From: Rhodothermaceae bacterium
GTDB taxonomy: Bacteria > Bacteroidota > Rhodothermia > Rhodothermales > Rubricoccaceae
Direction of reading: 5' to 3'
Length of the DNA stretch: 12,999 bases
Assembly (NCBI GenBank): GCA_013003465.1
Contig: JABDIZ010000263.1
Span: 1 to 12,999, forward strand
A program made the position numbers and the translations under genes. Of the stretch, positions 12,470-12,999 are shown in pieces. The notes beneath the pieces are model-generated. The model had not been told where the DNA came from and ran no database searches. It saw only the letters and a list, made by a program, of their open reading frames with translations. Each line of letters starts with the position of its first letter. The first letter of the stretch is position 1.

Positions 12470-12999
12470 ATGGAGGTGTTCGTCGCCCTCTCCACATGGC
12501 TCCTCATCGGCCTGCTGCTCGCGCTGGCAGCCTTGGGGCTGGTGGCCGTAGGATGGGCGCGCAGCCGCCAGCGGGTCGCTGCGTCCACGACGACCTCGGC
12601 CTACGGGGACGACTTGCAGAGCCTGGGGCTCTCCGCAGTGCGCACCCGCTCGGCCGACGCGCCGTCTGCCCCGTCAGAGGAGTTGACCGACGAGCCTTGG
12701 GAGGACGAGATCAGCGCGCCGACGGCCGTGGCCCGCAGTCCCCTTCCTGCGAAGAAGGAGCCTGTGGAGGAGCCTGTTCGCGTGTCAGTGCGCAGCGCGC
12801 AGAGGGAAGAGCCCGAGGTGGAGTTCGACGACCTCGGCGTGTCATCGGCTCGCCCGGTCACGCGTCCCGCTGCACCCGAGGAAACGAGTCCAGCCGAGAC
12901 GCCAGCCGAAGCGGCGCCCCCGGCGACGGATGCATCGGAAAGTGACGAGGCGGATGCAGCCGAAACCGAAGACGTGGAAGCGGACGAGGCGTCGAAAGG
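12470..12999 (+). CDS. Membrane-anchored acidic, disordered protein (3'-truncated)
   Basis: The frame starting at ATG 12470 stays open to the window edge (176 full codons), so this is the start of a longer gene. Residues 1-8 are followed by a strong hydrophobic helix (about 9-30, WLLIGLLLALAALGLVAVGW) and a basic stop-transfer patch (ARSRQR). The rest is predicted to be disordered and becomes strongly acidic and rich in Ala, Glu, Pro, Asp and Thr (for example SEEL, EPWEDE, EVEFDDLG, and a Glu/Asp/Ala run after residue 130). Such a layout is a membrane anchor with a long linker, usually before a folded C-terminal domain that lies outside this window. Codon usage and GC at third positions are like the neighbours. 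No Shine-Dalgarno sequence is visible. ZipA-like or SPOR-type proteins share the layout, but there is no evidence to choose. Confidence 0.75.
   Translation, partial: MEVFVALSTWLLIGLLLALAALGLVAVGWARSRQRVAASTTTSAYGDDLQSLGLSAVRTRSADAPSAPSEELTDEPWEDEISAPTAVARSPLPAKKEPVEEPVRVSVRSAQREEPEVEFDDLGVSSARPVTRPAAPEETSPAETPAEAAPPATDASESDEADAAETEDVEADEASK

Noticed and set aside
12388..12945. Plus-strand 185-residue open frame at the right edge
   Set aside because: It is the shifted frame of the anchored acidic protein, which has a proper membrane helix and acidic linker; this one is Arg/Gly-rich and lacks a domain.
1..12999. tRNA, rRNA, CRISPR arrays, insertion sequences or integrase genes
   Set aside because: No clover-leaf-like segment, regularly spaced direct repeats, transposase motif or terminal inverted repeats were seen by eye on either strand.

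Overview
The window looks like chromosomal DNA of a GC-rich bacterium. Coding regions are strongly GC-biased at third positions, and a hand count of one intergenic stretch gives about 55% GC, which is visibly poorer than the genes around it. Genes are closely packed, several start on the stop codon of the gene before (ATGA or GTGA overlaps), and most starts lack a clear Shine-Dalgarno sequence. With the mix of protein families, this suggests a member of the Rhodothermota/Bacteroidota side of the tree. That placement is inference; there is no rRNA gene or other marker here.

Layout. Positions 1-4280 (+) form a tight unit: the end of an FabG-like short-chain dehydrogenase, three tandem paralogous two-helix membrane proteins of a family I cannot name, and an ATP-grasp ligase related to D-Ala-D-Ala ligase. 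The last four genes are separated by 3 nt or overlap by 4 nt. Positions 4281-4516 are non-coding and compositionally different. Positions 4517-7562 (+) carry an orphan membrane histidine kinase, a small CxC/CxxC zinc-ribbon-like protein, and a KamA-family radical SAM enzyme whose start overlaps the zinc-ribbon stop. Positions 7633-8742 (+) encode a renalase-like FAD oxidoreductase. It converges on two minus-strand genes: an exported lipocalin-like (DUF1579-type) protein (8775-9290) and an AraC-family regulator (9367-10137). A small two-pass membrane protein (10260-10565, +) follows and converges, through a strong hairpin, on a minus-strand pair (10603-12280): an ArsS-type radical SAM enzyme and the AhpD-like protein typical of arsenosugar loci. 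At the right edge an anchored, very acidic protein (12470 onward, +) runs out of the window.

How the genes work together. The clearest pathway is the ArsS/AhpD-like pair, tied by family knowledge to dimethylarsinoyl-nucleoside (arsenosugar) formation. No arsM, arsR or arsenic efflux gene lies in the window. The two most unusual points are the three-paralog membrane-protein cassette linked to an ATP-grasp ligase, and the KamA homologue. The KamA homologue keeps its [4Fe-4S] and PLP residues but has replaced two substrate-binding residues, so its substrate may not be free lysine.
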